A stretch of DNA of 64,000 bases, taken from contig SAQG01000001.1 of the NCBI GenBank assembly GCA_004020315.1, positions 310,001 to 374,000 on the forward strand, read 5' to 3'. A program made the position numbers and the translations under genes. Positions 1 through 7,907 of this stretch are shown piece by piece. This DNA is from Mesorhizobium sp. Its GTDB lineage: Bacteria > Pseudomonadota > Alphaproteobacteria > Rhizobiales > Rhizobiaceae. The notes under the pieces were generated by a model, which was given only the letters and a program-made list of their open reading frames with translations, was not told the origin of the DNA and did no database searches. How positions within the stretch are numbered: the first letter of the stretch is position 1; each line of letters begins with the position of its first letter.

Positions 1-1
1 G

Positions 2-415
2 GCCGGCGCCATCGGCGTCAGCGGCGAGTTCGGCGGCGGCGGCACTGCCACAGTCGATACGATGGCGATTACCGCTCGCGCGATCGACAGTCTGATGGTC
101 GCCATCGGCGTGGTCGAGGCGCCGGTTCTCGCGCCGGAGTCAAAGCCTTCGGCGCCGACGCGATTGCTCTCGCTTTCGCGGCACAGTCAGGGCCTCTACG
201 CCAGTCGCCGCGGCTGGTTCGAACCAGCAGTAAGGCTCGGCGACGGCGTGAGCGCCGGACAACTGGCTGGCTGGTATCACGACCTCGAACGGCTCGATTG
301 TGCCGAGGAAGCCCTGCATTTCGCCGAAAGCGGCATCGTACTTTCACGCCGGCTGCACACGATGTGCGAGGCAGGAGATTGCCTTTTGCAGGTCGCCGAA
401 CCGGTGGAAGGCTGA
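2..415 (+). CDS. Succinylglutamate desuccinylase/aspartoacylase family protein, C-terminal part
   Basis: The reading frame is already open at the left edge, so the start lies outside the window; about 137 residues remain. The first visible residues contain a Gly-Glu-Phe-Gly-Gly-Gly-Gly stretch, which matches the conserved E-x-GGGG segment of zinc-dependent aspartoacylase/AstE-type deacylases. The rest fits the small C-terminal beta domain of that family (GWFEP.V..GD.VSAGQ.AG, then a GD near the end). Family members remove acyl groups from amino acids or related osmolytes; DoeB-type ectoine deacylases are one possibility. The zinc ligands are upstream of the window and cannot be checked. The gene ends 55 bp before the next one on the same strand, so the two may be co-transcribed. 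Confidence 0.75.
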   Translation, partial: AGAIGVSGEFGGGGTATVDTMAITARAIDSLMVAIGVVEAPVLAPESKPSAPTRLLSLSRHSQGLYASRRGWFEPAVRLGDGVSAGQLAGWYHDLERLDCAEEALHFAESGIVLSRRLHTMCEAGDCLLQVAEPVEG

Positions 416-470
416 CGGGAACCAACCGGCATTTGCTCACGGCGCCGTTGCAGAGGATTGAGGATATTTC

Positions 471-1649
471 ATGCAGCTTTCGATGTGGACCTATCCCTGG
501 GATGTCCAGGATCTTGGTTTGGAAGCCGTTGAACGCGATCTCGTCGAGCGCGCCGGGCTCAACATGATCAGTCTCGCGACTTCCTATCATGCCGGTCGTT
601 TCCTGCAGCCGCGCAGCCCGCGCCGCAAAGCCTATTTCCCGGAGGACGGCACGATCTACTTCAAACCAACCGCCGCGCGATGGGCCGACCTCGTGATCCA
701 GCCCAAGGTGGCGGGCGTGATCACGGAAGGTGGCGACGTTCTGGCCGAACTTGTCCAACGGCGCGAGGCAGGCGGCCTCCAAGTGTCGTGCTGGACGGTC
801 TGCCTGCACAACACCCGCCTCGGCATGCTTTATCCGCAAGCCGTCACCCGCAACGCCTTTGGCGATGCCAACTATTACAATCTCTGTCCGTCACATCCGG
901 ATGCGCGCGCTTATGTCCGCGCGCTCGTCGCCGACGTTACGCACACTTACAAGCCGGACAGGATCGAACTTGAAAGCCCGTCCTTCATGGGCTTCGCCCA
1001 TGAATACCATCACGAGAAGGACGGTGTCGGGCTGACGCCGGAAGACGACTTTCTTCTGTCGCTGTGCTTCTGTCCGTCCTGCCTCGCCCGCGCCGCTGGT
1101 GCCGGCATCCAGGGCGAGGCGGCGCGTGAGCTCGTCAAGCAGTGGATTGCCGAGGCGTGCGAGCGCGCAGTGCCCGAACGGCGCTTTCCCGAATTTCCCG
1201 CAAGTGGCCTAGACGCCTTTCTGCCCTGGCCGCAGCTCCACGCCTATCTGTTGTGGCGGTTCGAGCCGGTGACCAGCCTTGTCGCCGAACTGCGCGAGGT
1301 CGCCGATCCCGGGACACGTGTCCTCATCATCGACCTGAAAGACGGCTGGCTCGGCGGCTGCGATCTGGCAGCGCTCGGCAAGGTCTGCGACGGGGCGATC
1401 CTGTGTGCCTACGACATGCAGGCCGACGATGTCGCAGGCCTGATGGCGGCGGGCCGCACCGCGCTCGGAGCAGAGAAATTCCTCGGCGTCGGCTACCGGC
1501 TCTTCTATCCGGAAATGGCGGCTCCTGAAATCCTCGCCGCCAAGATGAAACCGGCGCTGGCGCCGGACGTCGACGGCATCAATTTTTACAATTACGGCCT
1601 TGTCCCCGCCGCACGACTCGATTGGGTGCGTGCAGCACGAGCTGTTTAA
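471..1649 (+). CDS. Uncharacterised protein, probably a TIM-barrel (glycoside-hydrolase-like) fold
   Basis: A 392-residue protein with no signal peptide or membrane segment; a GAGGA-like ribosome site lies just upstream of the ATG. I do not recognise a named family. The spacing of predicted strand/helix units, the N-terminal 'MQLSMWTYPWD' barrel-like strand, an 'ELESPSFMGFAHEYHHEKDG' region with two Glu and several His, a Cys-Phe-Cys-Pro-Ser-Cys cluster near residue 200, and a C-terminal 'GINFYNYG' strand resemble putative glycoside hydrolases in which a CPxC-type cluster follows a substrate loop. It follows the aspartoacylase-family gene closely on the same strand. Catalytic function is not assignable from sequence alone. 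Confidence 0.6.
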   Translation: MQLSMWTYPWDVQDLGLEAVERDLVERAGLNMISLATSYHAGRFLQPRSPRRKAYFPEDGTIYFKPTAARWADLVIQPKVAGVITEGGDVLAELVQRREAGGLQVSCWTVCLHNTRLGMLYPQAVTRNAFGDANYYNLCPSHPDARAYVRALVADVTHTYKPDRIELESPSFMGFAHEYHHEKDGVGLTPEDDFLLSLCFCPSCLARAAGAGIQGEAARELVKQWIAEACERAVPERRFPEFPASGLDAFLPWPQLHAYLLWRFEPVTSLVAELREVADPGTRVLIIDLKDGWLGGCDLAALGKVCDGAILCAYDMQADDVAGLMAAGRTALGAEKFLGVGYRLFYPEMAAPEILAAKMKPALAPDVDGINFYNYGLVPAARLDWVRAARAV

Positions 1650-1668
1650 ACAAATCGATCGGTGTGCC

Positions 1669-1727
1669 GCAGTCTCGCTGCAGTCCAGGTCCGGTCCTCG
1701 AACCCGTGAACCTGGGAACGAGACTGC
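1669..1727. terminator. Nested hairpin between two convergent genes
   Basis: A 9-bp inverted repeat (GCAGTCTCG / CGAGACTGC) encloses a second 6-bp pair (CCAGGT / ACCTGG). It lies exactly in the 97-bp gap between the plus-strand gene ending at 1649 and the minus-strand regulator ending at 1747. There is no clear T-tract, so it may act as a transcript end-stabiliser or a weak bidirectional terminator. Confidence 0.45.
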
Positions 1728-1746
1728 ACAGCGCAACACATAGTCT

Positions 1747-4700
1747 TCAGCGCGTGTAGCGCACGAGATAGGGGTCGACCAGGGCGCGTATTTCCGCAGC
1801 GGGCGCCGCTTCGCCGGCAGCACGCAGCGCCCGCTCGTAGCGCGCATAGTCGTCGACCGCGCCTTCGAAATCACGGCGCGACAGCCGCTCCTTGATCAGC
1901 GCCCTGCAGACGGGTCCGGCATCCGGATAGAGGTCCAACGTCCTCAGATAGACCGAGCGCGCTTCCCCGGCGTTGCCGGTCGTTTCCAGCCGCTGGCCGA
2001 TCCGCAATGCGAGATCGATCAGATCGCGGCGCACTTTTTCAGCGGCGGCGAACGACCAGAAGCTGGCTCGCTCGTGCAGAAACAGCGGACCGGGGAATGC
2101 AAGGAAGAGCGCTTCCGCTTCCGGGCGCGGTCCGGCCGCCTCGCCATTGGCGGTCGCGACGGATTTGAGCCGTGCATCCCAGTCGGCGAGGTCGACCCAG
2201 ACCTTGTCCGATGCGAGGCGAAGCTTGCCTTCGCGCTGGACGATGAGGTCGGTCCGCCCGAGCAGCTTACGCAGCCGATGCAGCGCCTGCTCGCACGCCG
2301 CCCGCGCCTGGTCGCCGTCGAGGTCGGGCCACAGCCAGTCCTGAAGGGTCTCCAGCGAGCAGGTGTTGTCTTTCGAGATCGCCAGCACCCGCAGGATGTC
2401 GAGAGCCTTTGTCGGTGGCTTGGCGCCGAGAGGGAGGGGGTTTCCGTCGAGTTCGAGCCGAAAGCCTCCGAGAACGTGGACCTTGAGCGGCCATGGCCAT
2501 GTCGCGGGCCGCCGCTGCGGCACGTCCAGCCGGCGTTCCCGGATCAGCGACCGGCAAAGCTTGGGCTCGATGCCGCGCTCAAGCGCATCACCAAGCAGTT
2601 CGGCGAGCAATTCCGGAACGTTGAGGAGCACCATTGGCCAGCTGATGTCTCGCAGCGCCTCCATAAAGACCTTCAGTCGGTCGCCATAGCGTGGCTCCTG
2701 GTCCCACAGGCTCTCCAGCGCGGCGGCCGCCAGAATGCATATCTCCGTACGCTTGCGGGCGCCGCCGTCCAGCCGCGGCAGCAGGTCGCTGAGTAGCGTG
2801 GCGGCTTCGCGCGGCTTCCTGTCGGCGAGCAGCACCTGGAACTTCGTGATGTAGTGCGCCCAGCGCTCGACCATTGGCTCGTTGGCGGCCTCGCTCGCCG
2901 CCATGAAGCGCTCGCAATCCTCATATGCGGCCGCGAAATCGCCTTGCCTGGCATGAAGCGCGGCATAGCAATTGGCGACAATGGCGACCTGCGTGCTGAA
3001 ACGGCTGTCGGCGATCTCGGCCAGGCGCTCGACCACCTGGTGGAGCTCGGCAAAGTCGTTGCGGAACTTCATCTGCATTTGCAAATGGTAGAGCCCACCG
3101 AATTCCACGCCCTTGAGCGACTCGCGCTCACCGATGGCGATTGCCTCCCGCAACGCCGCTTCGGCCGATGGATAGGGAAAACCCCGTCTCTTATACGGGA
3201 AATAACGGCCACTCTTGGCGCCAAACTCGACCAGCCACATGCCGAGGACCCAAGGCAGCACCTCCTTGTCGCTCAAATCGTCGACAACGCTGTCGACGGC
3301 CTTGGTAAACAAATCGGCGCGCATGGTCGATACCGAATGCTCGATCAAGGATACGCTGGCAAGCAGCCGTAATCCGCTCGAATCGTGCTCCGGATTCCGG
3401 GTCAGCCGCTCCAGAAGTTCGGTTTCCAGCACTTGTCCGGCCGGGCTGTTGCTATAGTAGTCGTCGCCGAAGTTCAGCGCCCGCACCATGCCGATGCGAA
3501 CCAGCATCGCTTCCTCGGAAGGCAAATCCGGGAGGCCGCGCTCGATGATTTCGAACGCCCAGCGGGTCCAGGCCGAAAGCCCTTCGTAGGTGCGCCAGCT
3601 GTCCGTCTTGACCAGCACCGCGCGCGACACCGTAAGACAAAGCCCGCGCTGATCGTCGGCCTCGCTAAAGGCATGCCATGCCTTCGACAACCAGTGCTCT
3701 GCCGCTATGTCGTCCGGCATGTGCGCCACGCCCAGCCAATAGAAATGCCAGCCGTTCATGAAAGCTTGCGGCAACCGGCCGACCCATTCGATGAAGGTTG
3801 CCCGATGTCCCTGTGCCAGCACGGCCTCCGCCCGGCTCAGCATCAGCTCGCTCGCCCGGTCCCAGTCCTCGGCCTGCAGGGCGAGGTGTATGGCTTCGTC
3901 ATAACGACCGGCGTCGGCGAGCACCTTTGCCGCCCTTTGTTTGAGCGACTTCTGCTCTTCTGCCGTCGCACGCTGCGCGAAGCGTCGGTCGAGGAAGTCC
4001 CGCAAGAGGTCGTGCAGGTGGAAGACGTCGCGGCTGTTTTCCGTTCGCGTGACCAGCAATTGCCGCTTGTAGAGCCTGTCGAGCAGCTTGCCCGCTTCGC
4101 CCGACCCGATCATCACGTCCGCCAGTTCGGTGCTGATCTCGGGCAGAAGATTGAGTTTCAGCAGCATGTCCTGATCGGCGGCGGGGAGGGAAAGGAAGAA
4201 ATGGCGGCCGAGAACGTCCGACAGCGTGTTCTGCCCGCCGGGTGCTGTCCCGCTCGTCTCGTCAGGTCCGACCGCCGAGCCATGCTCTGCGAGGAGAACC
4301 AGCCCGATCGCCCAACCGCGCGCCGCTTCGACATCGACTGAAACGGCACCGTTGTTAGAACGCAGATTAACGAAATCGCGTGCCTCCGATGTCGAGAATT
4401 CGAGCGCCGATCGGTCGATAACGGCCATCTGGCCCTTGAGAACGAGGTCGCCCAATTCCTCCTGGGGCAGCGTGCGCGAGACGCAGATGCAGCGGACCGT
4501 GTCAGGAAGTTCGCGGAACATGACGGAAAGCACCGCCCGGAATTCAGGCGTGTCGGCGTCCTGCAAATCGTCGAGAACCAGAATGGTACCGGGCCTCAGC
4601 CGCGCGAAATAGGCTCTGAAGAAGCGCCTGGCGAACTCCTTCGGCTGCTCGGCATATTCGACGCCGAAGACCGGCATGTTTCCAACCGCGGGTGAGGCGA

Positions 4701-4995
4701 TCGACTGCGCCAGATACTGAAAGAAGCGCGCAATATCCTGGTCGCCCTCGTCGATGCGGAACCAGACATACGGTGCCTCGACGCTTGCGAGATAGTCGAT
4801 GACCGCCGTCGTTTTGCCGTAGCCGGCCGGCGCGGCCACCCAGCATACGCTCGATCGCGATTTTAGGTCGATCGCTTCGAGAACGCGGTTCCGCCTCAAT
4901 ATCCTGGCGCTGCGCGGCGCCGCCAGCTTGGCGATCCAGCCTGTGCCCGACAGCGGGCGCCTCGCATCGGCTTCAACGGCGTCTAGGGGGGTCAT
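1747..4995 (-). CDS. Large MalT-type ATPase transcriptional regulator with C-terminal BTAD domain
   Basis: A 1082-residue signalling protein. The N-terminal third is a MalT/LuxR-type STAND ATPase: Walker A 'APAGYGKT' at about residues 55-62, Walker B 'ILVLDDLQ' at about 138-145. A long helical TPR-like middle follows. The last ~240 residues hold an OmpR-like winged helix ('LGGFRLELDG...') plus a bacterial transcriptional activator domain (BTAD). Such proteins bind an inducer through the TPR region and activate neighbouring genes. The frame stays open upstream to 5427, but I chose the ATG at 4995: a GGGAG ribosome site lies 5-6 nt upstream, the ATPase domain begins normally there, and the upstream translation is a degenerate copy of an internal segment. 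Its target is unknown; it is convergent with the hypothetical gene at 471-1649. Confidence 0.85.
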   Translation of the reverse strand: MTPLDAVEADARRPLSGTGWIAKLAAPRSARILRRNRVLEAIDLKSRSSVCWVAAPAGYGKTTAVIDYLASVEAPYVWFRIDEGDQDIARFFQYLAQSIASPAVGNMPVFGVEYAEQPKEFARRFFRAYFARLRPGTILVLDDLQDADTPEFRAVLSVMFRELPDTVRCICVSRTLPQEELGDLVLKGQMAVIDRSALEFSTSEARDFVNLRSNNGAVSVDVEAARGWAIGLVLLAEHGSAVGPDETSGTAPGGQNTLSDVLGRHFFLSLPAADQDMLLKLNLLPEISTELADVMIGSGEAGKLLDRLYKRQLLVTRTENSRDVFHLHDLLRDFLDRRFAQRATAEEQKSLKQRAAKVLADAGRYDEAIHLALQAEDWDRASELMLSRAEAVLAQGHRATFIEWVGRLPQAFMNGWHFYWLGVAHMPDDIAAEHWLSKAWHAFSEADDQRGLCLTVSRAVLVKTDSWRTYEGLSAWTRWAFEIIERGLPDLPSEEAMLVRIGMVRALNFGDDYYSNSPAGQVLETELLERLTRNPEHDSSGLRLLASVSLIEHSVSTMRADLFTKAVDSVVDDLSDKEVLPWVLGMWLVEFGAKSGRYFPYKRRGFPYPSAEAALREAIAIGERESLKGVEFGGLYHLQMQMKFRNDFAELHQVVERLAEIADSRFSTQVAIVANCYAALHARQGDFAAAYEDCERFMAASEAANEPMVERWAHYITKFQVLLADRKPREAATLLSDLLPRLDGGARKRTEICILAAAALESLWDQEPRYGDRLKVFMEALRDISWPMVLLNVPELLAELLGDALERGIEPKLCRSLIRERRLDVPQRRPATWPWPLKVHVLGGFRLELDGNPLPLGAKPPTKALDILRVLAISKDNTCSLETLQDWLWPDLDGDQARAACEQALHRLRKLLGRTDLIVQREGKLRLASDKVWVDLADWDARLKSVATANGEAAGPRPEAEALFLAFPGPLFLHERASFWSFAAAEKVRRDLIDLALRIGQRLETTGNAGEARSVYLRTLDLYPDAGPVCRALIKERLSRRDFEGAVDDYARYERALRAAGEAAPAAEIRALVDPYLVRYTR

Positions 4996-5084
4996 GAGGG
5001 CTCCCGCTCGACCAATCATCGAGCGTCGGTCGTGCCGCGATGACCGTCCCGCCGCCCAGATTGACCTTAGGGTAGCGTAATCAA

Positions 5085-5124
5085 GCGACAATTCGTAGTG
5101 GCTTCGCGGATGAAGCGGCAACGG
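5085..5124 (-). repeat. 40-bp dispersed repeat, copy 1
   Basis: Matches 5636-5675 at 37 of 40 positions. On the minus strand both copies encode a peptide ending AKPLRIVA followed immediately by TGA. Most differences between copies fall at codon third positions, as expected if this was once the 3' end of a coding sequence. The source gene is not recognised. Confidence 0.7.
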
Positions 5125-5125
5125 C

Positions 5126-5227
5126 AACGTGCGCGATCCGCAGACACATCGGACCGCCTCTGGAGGCTCGCGGAACGTCACAGAAAGCACCCCTTGAAAC
5201 TCGGGCGTGTCGGCATCTTGTAACTCG
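5126..5227 (-). pseudogene. Partial duplicate of the MalT/BTAD regulator coding sequence
   Basis: Read on the minus strand, this ~102-bp segment translates to LQDADTPEF.GVLSV.FREPPEAVRC, closely matching regulator residues ~144-178 (DNA copy at 4469-4570). The DNA is clearly homologous along the whole segment with scattered substitutions. It has no ATPase Walker motifs and no start or end of its own, so it is a fragment of a lost paralogue or an aborted tandem duplication. Confidence 0.8.
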
Positions 5228-5635
5228 CCGGCGTCCGCCAAGCGATGGGAAAGGAGCGCCATTTCGATCCTGGTCATAGCAACCTCGTGGACTTTTAAGA
5301 AAGCACTCGATGTCCGGCGGTTCGGCGCCCGGGCTTGATCTCGGCGTCCGTTGCCCCAGAGTCGAGGCCATCCTTTTCGGTGCCTTGCGTGAAGGCAGCG
5401 TGATTCCTCCCGTCGATTGCCAATCACGTGCTGTTCACGAGCCGCTGACGACGACCCGGTTCAATCGGTGCAAGTCCCGATCTGGAGGCCAACCCGATGT
5501 TCTCCTGGCGAGCTCATGGACTGCCTGGCAGTCCTCCCCAAACTCACGAGCTCATCCTGCGCATCGGCACGGTCATCTGGGTTCCCCGGCAGCGGATCTC
5601 CCAGTTCTCGCGAGCTCGCCTGGTTTTTCAATCAT

Positions 5636-5675
5636 GCGACAATTCGTAGGGGCTTCGCAGATGGAGCGGCAACGG
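5636..5675 (-). repeat. 40-bp dispersed repeat, copy 2
   Basis: Second copy of the element at 5085-5124, 3 mismatches, same orientation. It also ends a short minus-strand frame with AKPLRIVA-stop. It lies 43 bp past the stop codon of cysH. Confidence 0.7.
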
Positions 5676-5717
5676 CCGACTCTACGCGTCGACTGGATGC
5701 CTTGGGCGATCGCGAAA

Positions 5718-6431
5718 TCAGGACGCGGAGGAGACCGAATTGTGTGAGGCAGCGCCGGCGGGCGACCGATGAATCCCGCACTCCATCTTCGACAGTCCGC
5801 TCCAGCGGCCCGCGCGCGGATTGTCGGCGCTGCCGCACGCGACCGTGCACGGCGCGCAGCCGATCGAGAAGTAGCCTTTTTCGACGAGCGGATGCCGGGG
5901 AAGATCATGGTAATCGAGATAGGCTTCCATCTGCCGGCGGGTGAAGCGGGCAAGCGGATCGATCTTCAGGCGTTCGTCAGTTTCCTCGAGCGTCGGAACA
6001 TCCGCGCGGAGCCCGCCATGATATCGCTTGCGACCGGAAATCCAGGCCTTGAACCCGGTCAGGGCATTTTCGAGCGGCAGAACCTTGCGGATGTGGCAGC
6101 ATCGATCCGGGTCGCGGCGGTGCAGCGTCCCAGCGCCGTCGAGCGCTCGCAAGACATTCGCCCGAGGTGTGATGATGCGCAGATCCGTCAGGCCGAGCAG
6201 AGCCGTCAGCTGCGCGCGATAGGCGATCGTTTCCGAAAACAGCTTGCCGGTGTCGAGGGTGATGACGGGAAGCGAACGGTCGATCGAGGCCGCCATATGC
6301 AGCAGCACCGCGGACTCCGCGCCGAACGAGGACACAAGCGCAATGTTTCCACAAAACAGATCGGTGACGAGCGGCGCCAGCAGGTCGGGTCCGTCGAGAT
6401 GGTTCAGCTCTGCGATGACGGCTTCATACAT
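5718..6431 (-). CDS. cysH: Adenosine 5'-phosphosulfate (APS) reductase, thioredoxin-dependent
   Basis: A 237-residue cytosolic enzyme that reduces APS to sulfite and AMP in assimilatory sulfate reduction. It carries the four-cysteine iron-sulfur signature that separates bacterial/plant-type APS reductases from PAPS reductases: Cys111-Cys112 in 'RCCHIRK' and Cys192/Cys195 in 'GCAPCT'. It also has the 'KRYHGG' substrate loop and the catalytic Cys218 in the C-terminal 'ECGIH' motif, so it should be active. I took the ATG at 6431 rather than a TTG at 6449. It is the last gene of a three-gene minus-strand set, 45 bp after the YeiH-haem fusion. The link to a putative sulfur-oxyanion exporter is suggestive. 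cysH is more often found with cysDN or cysI, which are absent here. Confidence 0.93.
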   Translation of the reverse strand: MYEAVIAELNHLDGPDLLAPLVTDLFCGNIALVSSFGAESAVLLHMAASIDRSLPVITLDTGKLFSETIAYRAQLTALLGLTDLRIITPRANVLRALDGAGTLHRRDPDRCCHIRKVLPLENALTGFKAWISGRKRYHGGLRADVPTLEETDERLKIDPLARFTRRQMEAYLDYHDLPRHPLVEKGYFSIGCAPCTVACGSADNPRAGRWSGLSKMECGIHRSPAGAASHNSVSSAS

Positions 6432-6476
6432 GGCGGTTCGGCCGGTCAAAAACGATGGTGGCGTGATAAAGCCGCA

Positions 6477-7907
6477 TCATAGCTTCGCCACGAAATCGAG
6501 GATCGCCTGGCGGTCGGTCTCGTCCAAGTCGAAGAAGCGGTCGCGCACGATCTGCGCCGTGCCGCCATGGGCGAAGACGGCATCGCGCAGCGTGGTCGCG
6601 CGGCCGTCGTGCAGATAGCGTTGGCGCAGGCGGATGCCGACGAGCGGTGCGGTCCGCCATTCGGCGCCGATCGCGTCGCCCTGGACGATCTTGTCGTCGA
6701 GCGCCGGGCCCATGTCGTGCAGCAAAAGGTCGGAGTAGAGCCGGACTTCGCCGTTGATGCCCTCCAGCGCCGGCACATGGCATTTGGCGCAGCCGATCGA
6801 GGCGAAAAGCCGCCCGCCATGGCTGCCGAGCATCGCGCTTTGGCTCGATGAAGGCGATGCGGCCCGGAAGGTCGCCGAGAAGGGGATCAGTGCGCCATAG
6901 GCCAGGGCCGCCGACAGAGCCACCCCGACGAAACCGACGCCGATCAGGCGCCAGGCGCCGCCGGTCCCTCCGAGCCGGCCGACCCGGGTGGTGATGCCGA
7001 GCGCGATCATCACCATGAGGAACAGGAATTGGTCGACGTCGAGAATGACGCGGCGCAGTTGCGGATTGAGGGTTATCTCCGAATTGAACATCACCACGCC
7101 GATGAACGCGACGATGAACCACGGGAACGGGATCGGCGCGGCCTCTTGCGCCTTGTCACGGTTGCGGAGGATCAGGCTGGCCGTCAGCAGAAGCGGGACG
7201 AGCATCAGCACTTTGCTGAGTTTGACCAGCGTGGCGGTGTTCAGCGCGTCATCGGAAACGGCAAAGGAGGCGCCGTAGACCTGCGCCAGCTCGAAAATGC
7301 TCGCCCCGACGAATACGCCATAGAGGCGATCGTCGAGGTGCGGCAGCCATCCGCCCAGGAACATGACCGGATAGGCGAGCAACGCCACGGTGCCGCCCAG
7401 CGTGATCAGTGCGATGGCGATGCCGGCGCTCTGGTCGCGTGCACGCACGAGCGCGGCCATCGAGAGGATCGCCGCGGCACCGCAGACAGCGCTGCCGACC
7501 GCGACAAGCAGCGCGATCTCGGCGTCGAGCCTGAACAGCTTGCGCGCGATGGCGTAGAGCAGCGTCAGCACCAGGACCAGCTCGACAGCCGCCACCGCGA
7601 GCGGCATGAATCCCAGATCCAGGAACAGCCGCGTCGTGATGCGGAAGCCGACCAGCACCACGGCGAGCCGCAACAGATAGCGCTTGGTGAAGTCGAGCCC
7701 TGGGCGCAAGGCGCCCGGGCAGGCGAAGCTGCTGCCTATCAGCAGCCCGAAGAGCATGGCGACGAGGACCGGGTTGCGCGACAACGGCTCGCCCAGTCCG
7801 CCGGCGATCCAGCCGGCCGCAAGGGCGAGTGCCGCCGCGACGATGACGCCAGGCAAGACCGGGTGCATTTTTTCCGGCGCATGGGAGAGCGTCAGGGTGA
7901 GGCTCAT
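6477..7907 (-). CDS. YeiH-family putative sulfate exporter fused to a c-type haem domain (second half of a di-haem oxidoreductase)
   Basis: A 476-residue membrane protein. Residues ~15-345 form about ten hydrophobic segments typical of the YeiH/UPF0324 family (GLLIGSSFACPG, KLFRLD, AVGSAVCGAAAI, ASIFELAQVYGAS, KLSKVLML). The C-terminal ~115 residues are a haem domain with one CAKCH site (Cys373-His377), then 'LLLHDMGPALDD', 'AEWRTAPLVGIRLRQRYLHDGRA' and 'DAVFAHGG'. This is the C-terminal half of a DUF1111/COG3488 di-haem oxidoreductase. The matching N-terminal haem half is at the end of the upstream gene, which overlaps this one by ATGA. The haem must lie on the periplasmic side to be matured. 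Electron-transfer-coupled export of a sulfur compound is an inference only. There is no frameshift; both frames are clean. Confidence 0.85.
   Translation of the reverse strand: MSLTLTLSHAPEKMHPVLPGVIVAAALALAAGWIAGGLGEPLSRNPVLVAMLFGLLIGSSFACPGALRPGLDFTKRYLLRLAVVLVGFRITTRLFLDLGFMPLAVAAVELVLVLTLLYAIARKLFRLDAEIALLVAVGSAVCGAAAILSMAALVRARDQSAGIAIALITLGGTVALLAYPVMFLGGWLPHLDDRLYGVFVGASIFELAQVYGASFAVSDDALNTATLVKLSKVLMLVPLLLTASLILRNRDKAQEAAPIPFPWFIVAFIGVVMFNSEITLNPQLRRVILDVDQFLFLMVMIALGITTRVGRLGGTGGAWRLIGVGFVGVALSAALAYGALIPFSATFRAASPSSSQSAMLGSHGGRLFASIGCAKCHVPALEGINGEVRLYSDLLLHDMGPALDDKIVQGDAIGAEWRTAPLVGIRLRQRYLHDGRATTLRDAVFAHGGTAQIVRDRFFDLDETDRQAILDFVAKL

Larger units (their letters stand above)
4996..5717. 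other. 722-bp gene-free interval with duplicated fragments and palindromes
   Basis: No intact gene is supported. The interval contains a degenerate copy of a regulator segment (5126-5227), two copies of a 40-bp sequence (5085-5124 and 5636-5675), a perfect 8-1-8 palindrome at 5519-5535 (GGACTGCC T GGCAGTCC) and repeated GAGCTCAT words at 5511 and 5549. It looks like recombination debris. It also carries whatever promoter serves the regulator on the minus strand. Confidence 0.6.

Noticed and set aside
4996-5427. N-terminal extension of the large regulator to a 1226-residue protein
   Set aside because: The added part contains a broken copy of an internal segment and no domain start, while ATG 4995 has a good ribosome site and a normal family N terminus.
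5459-5480. GGTTCAATCGGTGCAAGTCCC, resembling a tRNA T-arm or intron fragment
   Set aside because: No matching anticodon arm, acceptor stem or other conserved tRNA or group II intron parts could be found around it.
6477-7907. The YeiH-haem fusion as a frameshift or assembly artefact
   Set aside because: One continuous frame covers both domains with good codon use, and the upstream gene ends cleanly with an ATGA overlap, so an artefact would need several coordinated errors.
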